DNA of 64,000 nt from assembly GCA_030704615.1 (NCBI GenBank), contig CM060732.1, forward strand, positions 63,593,053-63,657,052. Reading direction: 5' to 3'. The notes under the pieces are model-generated. The model made no database searches and was not told the DNA's origin. It saw nothing but the letters and a program-made list of their open reading frames with translations. This DNA is from Takakia lepidozioides (lineage: Eukaryota > Streptophyta > Takakiopsida > Takakiales > Takakiaceae). Both the position numbers and the translations under genes were made by a program. Position 1 is the stretch's first letter, and every line of letters begins with the position of its first letter. Positions 55,826-64,000 of the stretch are shown piece by piece.

Positions 55826-56057
55826 GTGACACTATAAGGCTCTAGTACTAATTCTAATAGTGACACGGGTGGGCACCTGTTGCAGTTTAAGGGTCATATC
55901 CCAGTGGCTCAGGGCACCTGCACCTGCATCCACCGCAAGAACTCCTATGGTTGGCTGGTCATCAACCCAGTCTCACCATAGAAGAAACACTGGTCTTGCT
56001 GGTCATCACTCCAGCCTCACCACCGACAGCATACTCTAGGATTGACCGGTGATCAAA

Positions 56058-57711
56058 TCCGGCCTAATCCCTATGAAAGCAAGCGCCCACACAAAACCAA
56101 CATGGCGCACAGTCAAGCATGCAGGTGTTGGGGGGGATCCAAACACAAGAAATCAAAACATCAACACCCCCACACCAAAATCCATCTGCAGTGCTGATCC
56201 TGCAGAATATCCCAGCCCAAAACCCCGGACTCACTGGCCTCCACCAAGAGAGGCTTTGGCAACTACAAGTACAAAGTAATGAAAATAGTAAAAAGAGGGA
56301 GGGGAAGAATAGAGGCCCGACCAAGCAAGATGTAATCATGATCTATGCTATCAACTGCCAGACTTCTCTCAAAGTGCCTCTCTCTGCATGATGGTAAGGT
56401 GTAGGAGGTATATCTATGTCTAGAAACCTGCCACTGACCTTATCCCAAGCTATAGTAGCTCGCTCTAACCAACCCTCTTCCTCTCTCTGCCAGGTAGAGA
56501 CAAAGCAATACTCCCCTATCTCCCGCTCATTGAACACTAAAGAAAATAAAGGTAGGGTCTGACAGTCTCTCAACTCGAAAGCTTTGAGACGGTTGCGGGT
56601 GTCCTCATTGCGAATGACTGCATCTCCTTCAAGCAGAACAAACTTGTCATTGCTAATGAACCCCCGTTCGTGGTTGCCTTGTGCAGAGCGTGTCCGGCTG
56701 CAACCATGTCTGATTGCAAAAACTTGTGTAGCTCCTGCTCCTTTGCTCCAGTACACCACGGCCTTGTGGCTGAACACCTTGGTCCCCGGGCTGTTTTTGG
56801 CTGTGTTCCAAGCCTAGCTTCCACCCACTTTGGTATTTCACCTACAGCTGCAGAACTGCTTGCTCCAACTGAGTTCTGATTGTCCGGCCTAATCCCTATG
56901 AAAGCAAACGCCCACACAAAACCAACATGGCGCACAGTCAAACATGCAGGTGTTGGGGGGGATTCAAACACAAAAAATCAAAACATCAACACCCCCACAC
57001 CAAAATCCATCTGCAGTGCTGATCCTGCAGAATATCCCAGCCCAAAACCCCGGACTCACTGGCCTCCACCAAGAGAGGCTTTGGCAACTACAAGTACAAA
57101 GTAATGAAAATGGTAAAAAGAGGGAGGGGAAGAATAGAGGCCCGACCAAGCAAGATGTAATCATGATCTATGCTATCAACTGCCAGACTTCTCTCAAAGT
57201 GCCTCGCTCTGCATAATGGTAAGGTGTAGGAGGTATATCTATGTCCAGAAACCTGTTACTAACCTTATCCCAAGCTACAGTAGCTCGCTCTAACCAACCC
57301 TCCTCCTCTCTCTGCCAGGTAGAGATAAATCAATACTCCCCTATCTCCCGCTCACTGAACACTAAAGAAAATAAAGGTAGGGTCTGACAGTCTCTCAACT
57401 CGAAAGCTTTGAGACGGTTGCGGGTGTCCTCATTGTGAATGACTGCATCTACTTCAAGCAGAACAAACTTTTCATTGCTAATGAACCCCCGCTCGTGGTT
57501 GCCTCGTGTAGAGCGTGTCTGGCTGCAACCATGTCTGATTGCAAAAACTTGTGTAGCTCCTGTTCCTCTGCTCCAGTACACCACGGCCTTATGGCTGAAC
57601 ACCTTGGTCCCCGAGGCTGTCTTTGGCTGTGTTCCAAGCCTAGCTTCCACCCACTTTGGTATTTCACCTACAGCTGCAGAACTGCTTGCTCCAACTGAGT
57701 TCTGACTGTCC
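56058..57711. repeat. ~825-bp tandem duplication
   Basis: TCCGGCCTAATCCCTATGAA at 56,058 recurs at 56,882, and the following ~825 bp repeat with only scattered changes. The last unit ends near 57,711 (TTCTGACTG). It contains the C-terminal two thirds of the unknown protein encoded at 57,917-57,170. Divergence is low, so the duplication is young. Confidence 0.9.
56343..56890 (-). pseudogene. duplicate (truncated) copy of an unknown protein
   Basis: Second unit of the tandem duplication. It encodes QNSVGASSSAAVGEIPKWVE, then after a frame change KAVVYWSKGAGATQVFAIRH, and stays open through SLVFNEREIGEYCFVSTWQR to REVWQLIA and TAG at 56,343. Where copy 1 has TGA it has TGC (Cys), so it shows the fuller C-terminus. 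It lacks the N-terminal ~65 codons and a start. Confidence 0.5.
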
Positions 57712-57917
57712 GAAGCAATATTGAGGCCCTCAACGCCAACTACAGCAGTGTGTTGTCTATTGCTAATGCCTGACTCCCAGTATGCAATCAACTCGTCCAA
57801 CTGCTCTCTATTCAAATCAGTCTGAGGTCCTTGAGAAACATAAATCTTGTCCCCTTGTGTGCACAAGCTAAGAGAAGAGACCTGCCCTTCAATTACGTCA
57901 TCATTTCCCCCAGCCAT
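57170..57917 (-). pseudogene. unknown protein, first copy, premature stop
   Basis: ATG at 57,917 (MAGGNDDVIEGQVSSLSLCT) opens 195 codons: REQLDELIAYWESGISNRQH, VGEIPKWVEARLGTQPKTAS, KAVVYWSRGTGATQVFAIRH, KFVLLEVDAVIHNEDTRNRL. It ends at TGA (57,330-57,332) in EREIGEY, where the duplicate reads Cys and continues about 50 codons. The rest (FISTWQREEEGWLERATVAW; LREVWQLIA) is still present behind the stop, to about 57,170. I do not recognise the fold. It could belong to the gag-like unit downstream on the same strand or be a host gene. Confidence 0.45.
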
Positions 57918-58786
57918 GCAAGGAGGACATCCCCAGATTTGTCTCTCATGTAGACCACAACAGGTTCTAGAAACAGAATTGTGGATCTTTCATAGCACAC
58001 TCACACTCAAAAAATTCCATAGATTTTTAGCAGAGTCCAAAAAATTAAAGCCTAGATAGGTAGATTTCCCCTTTCTGCAGCTATCCCCCCAAAAACTGAG
58101 TCAAACGGAGTCCATTTTACAAAGATATGACCAATTAGGCTCTAAATCATTGAAATTAGATCAAAAGGTTTTTTTATTTTTATTTTTATTTTTATTTTTA
58201 AATTAAAAAATTAAAAACCAAAACGTTCTCGCCATTATTAGCTGTTCCCAGGTTATCTACGGGTTCCGAGCACACCACCACAGGCTTGCTCTCTTAGTGA
58301 GCTGCTTTGCTCCAGCCAAGATCCGTGCTCTGTTCCAACCACGACTCTTGAGCTCGGGTGTATGGCTGTGGCGATGGCGATGGCCTGTGCAGCGTCAGAC
58401 ATCTCGACAACGACTGCATTGGCCGTCTCGCGCTCCTCCCTAGCTTCCTCGCCATCCAGTGGGCTCGGAAAGGGATTCCCAGCTCCTCTCGGAGTGTCGC
58501 GTGATAACTCGGGCGACAACTTGTTGTTTCAGCTTCACAGGAGGAGAATGTAACACCTGATTTCTCTGTGTCAAGAAGGCAGGCTGTGTTCTTGTCAGCT
58601 CTCTCTCTCCTTCCTCATAAAGTACTTCATAGGTCTCAGATGTTTCGTTGACAGAAACAACTTCGCCACAGTACCAAAGGTTGTCTTTCGACCAGTAGAC
58701 AGAGATTTTAGCTCCCTACTCCTAATTCGCGCACCAAACGCAGCTCAAGCGCCTTCAACAGTAACGCAGGGAGTTCGCACTCAGAC
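57918..58786. other. spacer with TTTTA repeat and small frames
   Basis: Contains a TTTTA simple repeat (58,168-58,200). Around 58,360-58,553 two short frames overlap in opposite directions: plus, Ala/Ser-rich and transit-peptide-like (MAVAMAMACAASDISTTTAL), and minus. Neither can be assigned. Confidence 0.4.
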
Positions 58787-58795
58787 TATAAAAAA
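58787..58795 (+). promoter_or_regulatory. TATA box upstream of the unknown ORF
   Basis: TATAAAAAA in GC-rich surroundings, 76 bp before the ATG pair at 58,867/58,871, a normal plant distance. Confidence 0.45.
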
Positions 58796-58870
58796 TCCCG
58801 AGGCCGTTCCCCTCCAGGCTTCTCCGGGCACCAAGAGCTCTCCAACTCCAAGACTGGACCCCAGTTATGG

Positions 58871-59649
58871 ATGGGGTATCACACCCTGGAGCAGCACGCG
58901 TGCGACAAAGAATTGCCCTTCATCACCGAATTGCGGACAACGGCAGAGCTCGAGCGCCTGGGCTTAAGCGCATCCAAGATTTATGATCTCCGACACAGTC
59001 TCAAGGCATTTCCACACGTCCTTCAGCTCTTCTTCCCTACTACAAGGCCTAACGGGCGAGAAGGTCAGCTCCTATCACTCACTCAATTACCCAAGGGTAC
59101 CAAAGTGGACCCAGTATCTGGCCTCTCTGTAACGCCACACCACATCATGATTCGATTCGATTCGATAACGACACTGACATGCCAAAGGAGCAGGCTCTCT
59201 ACCGCGCCCGCAAACGTTTTGACGAGATGAAGATTCCTCTTGGTAACATCCTTTACTCCCCAATTACCGCTTATACCAAGCATGGTAGTAAGATGTGGTC
59301 AGGCCTCTTGAAAGTCGAGTTGCAGCATCCCAGCATTGACGGGATTGCGCTCCTCAAAGGCAATCATGCCTTTGTCATGGAAATGGCCTCTAGGGTCCTG
59401 CGGCAAGGAAAAATTGAAAAGGCATATGATCTACTCGCCCCGCCCGATTATCTGTCTCTCTACATGACGAGTGAAATCCTACAGGGTACGATCAGTTACA
59501 AGCTGTCCATGCACCTCATCATGGAAACGTATTTATATGGAGACGAGTTTGAAATCCTCCATGTACACAAAGCCAAGGCTGATTCTAAGTTCTGCTTCAT
59601 CTACATTGCATCCGAAGACACCAAACAAAGGGGGGCTGCTATTTCATGA
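58871..59649 (+). pseudogene. unknown protein, interrupted by a short repeat slippage
   Basis: From ATG at 58,871 the frame reads MGYHTLEQHACDKELPFITE, LSASKIYDLRHSLKAFPHVL and DPVSGLSVTPHHIMIRFD. At 59,150-59,175 there is ATTCGATTCGATTCGATAAC. With one 5-bp TTCGA unit fewer, the frame would pass into the next open frame: MPKEQALYRARKRFDEMKIP, SGLLKVELQHPSIDGIALLK, SLYMTSEILQGTISYKLSMH, to TGA at 59,647. Together about 258 codons. No domain recognised. A TATA box and ATG at normal spacing suggest it once was, or is, a transcribed gene. The slippage could be a real frameshift or a sequencing error. Confidence 0.4.
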
Positions 59650-59815
59650 GCGGCATGAGCATGAGCGGCATGAGCATGAGCGGAAAAAAAAAAAGCATGA
59701 GCAGACCATTGTAAGTCCACGGAAATAGGGTTAGGAGGCACGGAAATAGGGTCATGTGAAGTTGGAATGTAGCACCAGTGGACTTGAAATGCAACATTTT
59801 ATTGCATTTACTTGC

Positions 59816-60104
59816 CGAAAATGGCTAAGTCCCAGATCTGACTAGGCCCGGAACTGGAAAAATGGCGCCGAATTTCCGATTTTGGTGCCAGTCAGATCTG
59901 GGACTTAGCCATTTTAGGCCCCGAACTAGAACAATGGCGTTTTTTTTTTTTTTTTTTTTTTTTTCGGTGCCATTTTACCAGTTCGGGGCCTAAAATGGCT
60001 AAGTCCCAGATCTGACTGGGCCCGGAACTGGAAAAATGGCGCCGAATTTCCGATTTTGGTGCCAGCCATTCTAGGGACTTAGCCATTTTCGGCCCTGAAA
60101 GTAC
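59816..60104. repeat. palindromic hairpin module with T tract (1)
   Basis: AAATGGCTAAGTCCCAGATC is followed by its inverse GATCTGGGACTTAGCCATTT, enclosing GGAAAAATGGCGCCGAATTT. A 25-T run (59,940-59,964) sits between AATGGCG and CGGTGCCATTTT. The same modules recur to 62,240. Confidence 0.85.
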
Positions 60105-60610
60105 CCACTGGCTATGCCTCTGCTTTCAAAAAACATGTGGTCAAACAAAAGTTGAGCCAATTGAAGTCGCTCTAGTACTTGAGATGGAGAGTGGGTGAGG
60201 TCTGTATGGTGGAGTCTTTTAGCAAAGGTGCCATTGGCTTGACTTATATAACGTGATAGAATGGTTTCTCCTCTTTTCACCATTTCCGTATCACTAGAAG
60301 AAGATCTGCTTACATCTATAAGTGCAAGGTGTTAGCATAGTTAACACTTGTGTGTGGAAAAGAGCTTGATAGATAGCTCTTAAGTTACAAGCTGTTGCAG
60401 GGTTTGCAAGAAGAAAGTCTTGTGGTGTTTATGTACAAGAGGAGGTCTTCAAGAAGAGCATCATTGAAAGTTTGAGAGCTTGTGAAGAAGCTCTTGTTCT
60501 GCAAGTGTTGCAGGGTTTGAGGAGTTCAAGAAGAGCTCGGGTGTTAAGGAAGCAAGTGGTGCATGTGTGGAGTATGGTTTCAGCTTGTGGGAGTCTTCAA
60601 CTTCCATTTT
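60105..60610. repeat. dispersed LTR-like repeat family, copy 3, inside the palindromic array
   Basis: Shares in order TGGTGGAGTCTTTTAGCAAA, TTGGCTTGACTTA, CACTAGAAGAAGATC and AAGAGCTTG-rich sequence with 31,510-31,900. It splits two hairpin modules, so it was probably inserted into the array or carried with it. No gene. Confidence 0.5.
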
Positions 60611-60924
60611 TCCTGTTCGGGGCCGAAAATGGCTAAGTCCCAGATCTGACTGGGCCCAGAACTGGAAAAATGGCGCCGAATTTCCGATTTTGGGTGCCAG
60701 TCAGATCTGGGACTTAGCCGTATTTAGCCCGGAACAAGAAAAATATCGTTTTTTTTTTTTTTTTTTTTTTTTTTTCGGCGCAATTTAACCAGTTCGGGGC
60801 CGAAAATGGCTAAGTCCCAGATCTGACTGGGCCCAGAAATGGAAAAATGGCGCCGAATTTCCGATTTTGGGTGCCAGTCAGATCTGGGACTTAGCCGTTT
60901 TCGGCCACGGACTGGAAAAATGGC

Positions 60925-60958
<34 letters not shown>

Positions 60959-62240
60959 CGACGCCATTTTTCCATTTCGTTGCCGAAAATGGCTAAGTCC
61001 CAGATCTGACTGGCACCAAAATCGGAAATTCGGCGCCATTTTTCCAGTCATGCAGGTAATTCGAAGAGCGGATGGATGGAAATCCGGCGCCGGATTACCA
61101 TCCGCCAGCTAGGTCGGCGGGCAAAATTTCCGTCATGCAGGTAATTCGAAGAGCGGATGGATGAAAATCCGGCGCCGGATTTCCATCCATCCGCTCTTGG
61201 AATTACCTGCATGACTGGAAAAATGGCGCCGAATTTCCGATTTTGGGTGCCAGTCAGATCTGGGACTTAGCCGTTTTCGGCCCCAAACAAGAAAAATGAC
61301 GTTTTTTTTTTTTTTTTTTTTTTTTGTTTCGGCGACTTTTTTCCATTTCGTTGCCGAAAATGGCTAAGTCCCAGATCTGACTGGCACCAAAATCGGAAAT
61401 TCGGCGCCATTTTTCCAGTCATGCAGGTAATTCCAAGAACGGATGGATGGAAATCCGGCAACGGATTTCCATCCACCAGGTAAGTCGGCGAGCAAAATTT
61501 CCGTCATGCAGGTAATTTGAAGAGCGGAGTGTCCTCAGCCATGTCTGTTGCCATGAGATTGTCTGATGAAAATGAAGTTAAGCAGAAAACTTCCCTGAAC
61601 TTGTTTCCAGTCTGTGTGAAAATCCGGCGCCGGATTTCCATCCATCCGCTCTTCGAATTACCTGCATGACTGGAAAAATGGCACCGAATTTCCGATTTTG
61701 GGTGCCAGTCAGATCTGGGACTTAACCGTTTTCGGCCCCGACATGGAAAAATGGCGTTTTTTTTTTTTTTTTTTTTTTTTTTTTGGCGCCATTTTTCCAT
61801 TTCGGGGCCGAAAATGGCTAAGTCCCAGATCTGACTTGCACCAAAATCGGAAATTCGGCGCCATTTTTCCAGTCATGCAGGTAATTCCAAGAGCGGATGG
61901 ATGGAAATCCGGCGCCGGATTTCCATCCACCAGGTAAGTCGGCGCGCAAAATTTCCGTCGTGCAGGTAATTCGAAGAGCGGATGGATGAAAATCCGGCGC
62001 CGGATTTCCATCCATCCGCTCTTGGAATTACCTGCATGACTGGAAAAATGGCGCCGAATTTCCGATTTTGGGTGCCAGTCAGATCTGGGACTTAGCCGTT
62101 TTCGGCCCCGACATGGAAAAATGGCTTTTTTTTTTTTTTTTTTTTTGGCGCCATTTTTCCATTTCGGGGCCGAAAATGGCTAAGTCCCAGATCTGACTTG
62201 CACCAAAATCGGAAATTCGGCGCCATTTTTCCAGTCATGC
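60611..62240. repeat. palindromic hairpin modules with T tracts (2-6)
   Basis: The inverted pair GGCTAAGTCCCAGATCTGAC / GTCAGATCTGGGACTTAGCC occurs again and again. T runs of 27 (60,749-60,775), 32 (60,927-60,958), 24 (61,302-61,325), 28 (61,757-61,784) and 21 (62,126-62,146) always sit at the turn between AAAAATGGCG and GGCGCCATTTTT. A second palindrome, CGGATGGATGGAAATCCGGC and its inverse around GGCGCC, alternates with them (61,060, 61,150, 61,440, 61,890, 61,980). The open frames here, with poly-Lys or poly-Phe stretches, are by-products. Confidence 0.9.
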
Positions 62241-62850
62241 AGGTAATTCCAAGAGCGGATGGATGGAAATCCGGCGCCGAATTTCCATCCGCCAGCTAGG
62301 TCGGCGTGCAAAATTTCCGTCATGCAGGTAATTCGAAGAGCGGATGGATGGAAATTCGGCACCGGATTTCCATCCGCAAGGTTGGTCGGAGAGCGGATGG
62401 ATGGAGATCCGGCACTGGATTTCCATCCTGCAGGTAAGTGGAATCCCGGATGGATGGAAATCCGGCGCCGAATTTCCATCCTGCAGGTAATTCGAATCCC
62501 GGATGGATGGAAATTCGGCGCCGAATTTCCATCCTGCAGGTAATTCGAATCCCGGATGGATGGAAGTTCGGCGCCGAATTTCCATCCTGCAGGTAATTCG
62601 AATCCCGGATGGATGGAAATTCGGCGCCGAATTTCCATCCTGCAGGTAATTCGAATCCCCGATGGATGGAAATTCGGCGCCGGATTTCCATCCAGCAGGT
62701 AAGTGGAATCCCGGATGATTGGAAATTCGGCGCCGAATTTCCGTCCAGCAGGTAATTCGAATCCCGGATGGATGGAAATTCGGCGCCGCATTTCCATCCA
62801 GCAGGTTACTGGAATCCCGGATGGATCGAAATCCGGCGCCGAATTTCCAT
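62241..62850 (+). repeat. 53-bp self-complementary satellite, left arm
   Basis: Tandem units of 53 bp in the best part (starts at 62,498, 62,551, 62,604). Each contains the perfect palindrome GAAATTCGGCGCCGAATTTC plus CATCCTGCAGGTAATTCGAA and CCCGGATGGATG. About ten units lie in this orientation. Because units lack stops in some frames, open frames of up to 228 codons appear. They are not genes. Confidence 0.9.
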
Positions 62851-63075
62851 CCTGCAGGTATTTCATCGCTGAGAATTACCTTCCTGCAGGTAATTCTGAT
62901 CAATGAATTACCTTCCTGTAGGTAATTCTCAGCGATGAATTACCTTCCTGCAGGTAATTCTGAGCGAGGAATTACCTTTCTACCTTCGTCGATAAGAATT
63001 ACCTGCAGGAAGGTAATTCATCGACCAGAATTACCTGCAGGAAGGTAATTCTCAGCGATGAAATACCTGCCTAAT
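62851..63075. repeat. centre of the giant inverted repeat
   Basis: Short GAATTACCTTCCTGCAGGTA units in both orientations. The left side (TGCAGGTATTTCATCGCTGA at about 62,852) is mirrored by TCAGCGATGAAATACCTGCC (63,052-63,071). The axis is near 62,970. Confidence 0.85.
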
Positions 63076-64000
63076 GGAAATTCGGCGCCGAATATCCATA
63101 CGCCAGCGATCCGACTTACCAGCTGGATGGAAATTCTGTGCCGGATTTCCATCCATCCGAGATTCAACTTACCTGCTGGATGGAAATTCGGCGCCGAATT
63201 TCCATCCATCCGGGATTCGAATTACCTGCAGGATGGATATGCGGCGCCGGATTTCGATCGATCCGGGATTTCACTTACCTGCTGGATGGAAATTCGGCGC
63301 CGAATTTCCATACATCCGGGATTCGAATTACCTGCAGGATGGATATGCGGCGCCGGATTTCGATCGATCCGGGATTTCACTTACCTGCTGGATGGAAATT
63401 CGGCGCCGGATTTCCATCCATCCGGGATTCAACTTACCTGCTGGATGGAAATTCGGCGCCTGATTTCCATCCATCCGGGATTGCACTTACCTGCTGGGTG
63501 GAAATTCGGCGCCGAATTTCCATCCGGGGGCTGGTCTCTGTCGGAGACTTGCCGGCCTCTCCGCCGCTCTATTGGATATTCGGTGCCGAATTTCCGTCCG
63601 GCGGTTGAAATATGACGGCCAGGTGCCGACCTCTCCCCCCTCCCCAACCGCATTGGAATGGCCCCGGATTGAAATTCGGCGCCGTTTTCCCATCTGGGGA
63701 GGTTTTTATGTCGGCCAGTTTTCAGTCTGACACCCCGACAAGACTTCCTTGGGGGGGCCCGGATGGAAATTCGGCGCCGAATCTCCATCCAAGGGATGCT
63801 CTCTGTCGAACACGTGCCGACCTCTACGCCCGAGGCGACTTCATCCGGGCGTCCCCTGTTCGATATTCGGTGCCGAATTTCCGTCCGGGGGTTGAAATGT
63901 GACGGCCAAGTACCGGCCTCTCCCCCCTCCCCGACTGCATCCGAACCGCCCCGGATGGAAATTCGGCGCCGTTTTTTCCATCTGGGGATGTTTTTATGCC
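63076..64000 (-). repeat. self-complementary satellite, right arm (runs off the window)
   Basis: The same unit in reverse order (CATCCGGGATTCGAATTACC, TGCAGGATGGATATGCGGCG). Arrays are regular to about 63,530. Beyond that, longer GC-rich units of roughly 250 bp contain GAAATTCGGCGCC, CTCTCCCCCCTCCCC and TTTTTATG at 63,650 and 63,900. Confidence 0.85.

Noticed and set aside
59892-62011. Frames with poly-Lys or poly-Phe runs
   Set aside because: Caused by the T tracts in the hairpin modules.
62180-62903. Open frames of 222-228 codons on the minus strand (GNSAPDFHPSG-type repeats)
   Set aside because: They are translations of the 53-bp satellite. The unit length is not a multiple of three, so all frames cycle, and the peptide is the same in several frames and on both strands.
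63058-63615. 185- and 156-codon plus-strand frames in the right arm
   Set aside because: Mirror image of the left-arm frames, produced by the inverted satellite. No start context or domain.

Overview
The window is nuclear DNA from a land plant. The evidence is many fragments of plant-type pentatricopeptide repeat (PPR) genes of the PLS/DYW class, a fragment resembling the At4g04980/CHUP1-like family, and plant-type hAT, CACTA, Ty1/copia and Ty3/gypsy elements. The large, decayed PPR-DYW family and a gypsy element with a built-in cytosine methyltransferase (a type published from the charophyte Klebsormidium) make me lean towards a fern, lycophyte or bryophyte, but the sequence does not settle the species. 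I found no clearly intact host gene. Some open frames supplied as leads begin with TTG/GTG/CTG, which means nothing here, so I judged frames by homology and splice signals.

Layout. (1) 0-3.5 kb: an FCP1/NIF-type phosphatase pseudogene (minus) and two PPR relics (plus). (2) 3.5-10.8 kb: mostly unrecognised, with exons of an At4g04980/CHUP1-like gene relic near 7.0-7.9 kb. (3) 10.8-13.3 kb: three PPR/DYW relics (minus). (4) 14,222-21,745: a structurally complete hAT element (8-bp target duplication, 15-bp perfect inverted ends, GGTTCC subterminal repeats, frameshifted transposase, ~160-bp tandem array). (5) 21.8-29.2 kb: mostly non-coding, with retroelement scraps. (6) 29.2-51.8 kb: a nest of elements. 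A Ty3/gypsy element (PBS, gag, protease, then methyltransferase-RT-RNase H-integrase-PHD) is interrupted by a 7.4-kb block at 31.3-38.7 kb that holds a CACTA element with PPR fragments. The 3' end of the gypsy is cut by a copia element (LTR at 43,299). The copia gag is split by a 5,048-bp inverted-repeat transposon packed with PPR-DYW fragments (44,168-49,215). (7) 51.2-58.6 kb: an inverted copia RT, a 62-bp inverted-repeat pair, a gag-plus-coiled-coil unit without pol on the minus strand, and an 824-bp tandem duplication of an unknown protein. (8) 58.8-59.65 kb: an unrecognised open frame behind a TATA box. (9) 59.8-64 kb: a very unusual palindromic satellite, first hairpin modules with 21-32-bp T tracts, then 53-bp self-complementary units whose orientation flips near 62.97 kb.

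Main results. The gypsy element carries a DNMT-type cytosine-5 methyltransferase in the same reading frame as its reverse transcriptase, and a PHD-like zinc finger after its integrase. Separately, two unrelated cut-and-paste transposons carry fragments of the same PPR-DYW gene family, and the flanking non-coding DNA is duplicated with them, so transposon capture has probably helped multiply this family. Almost every coding region is broken by stops or frameshifts, so this is a graveyard of elements with a few young duplications.
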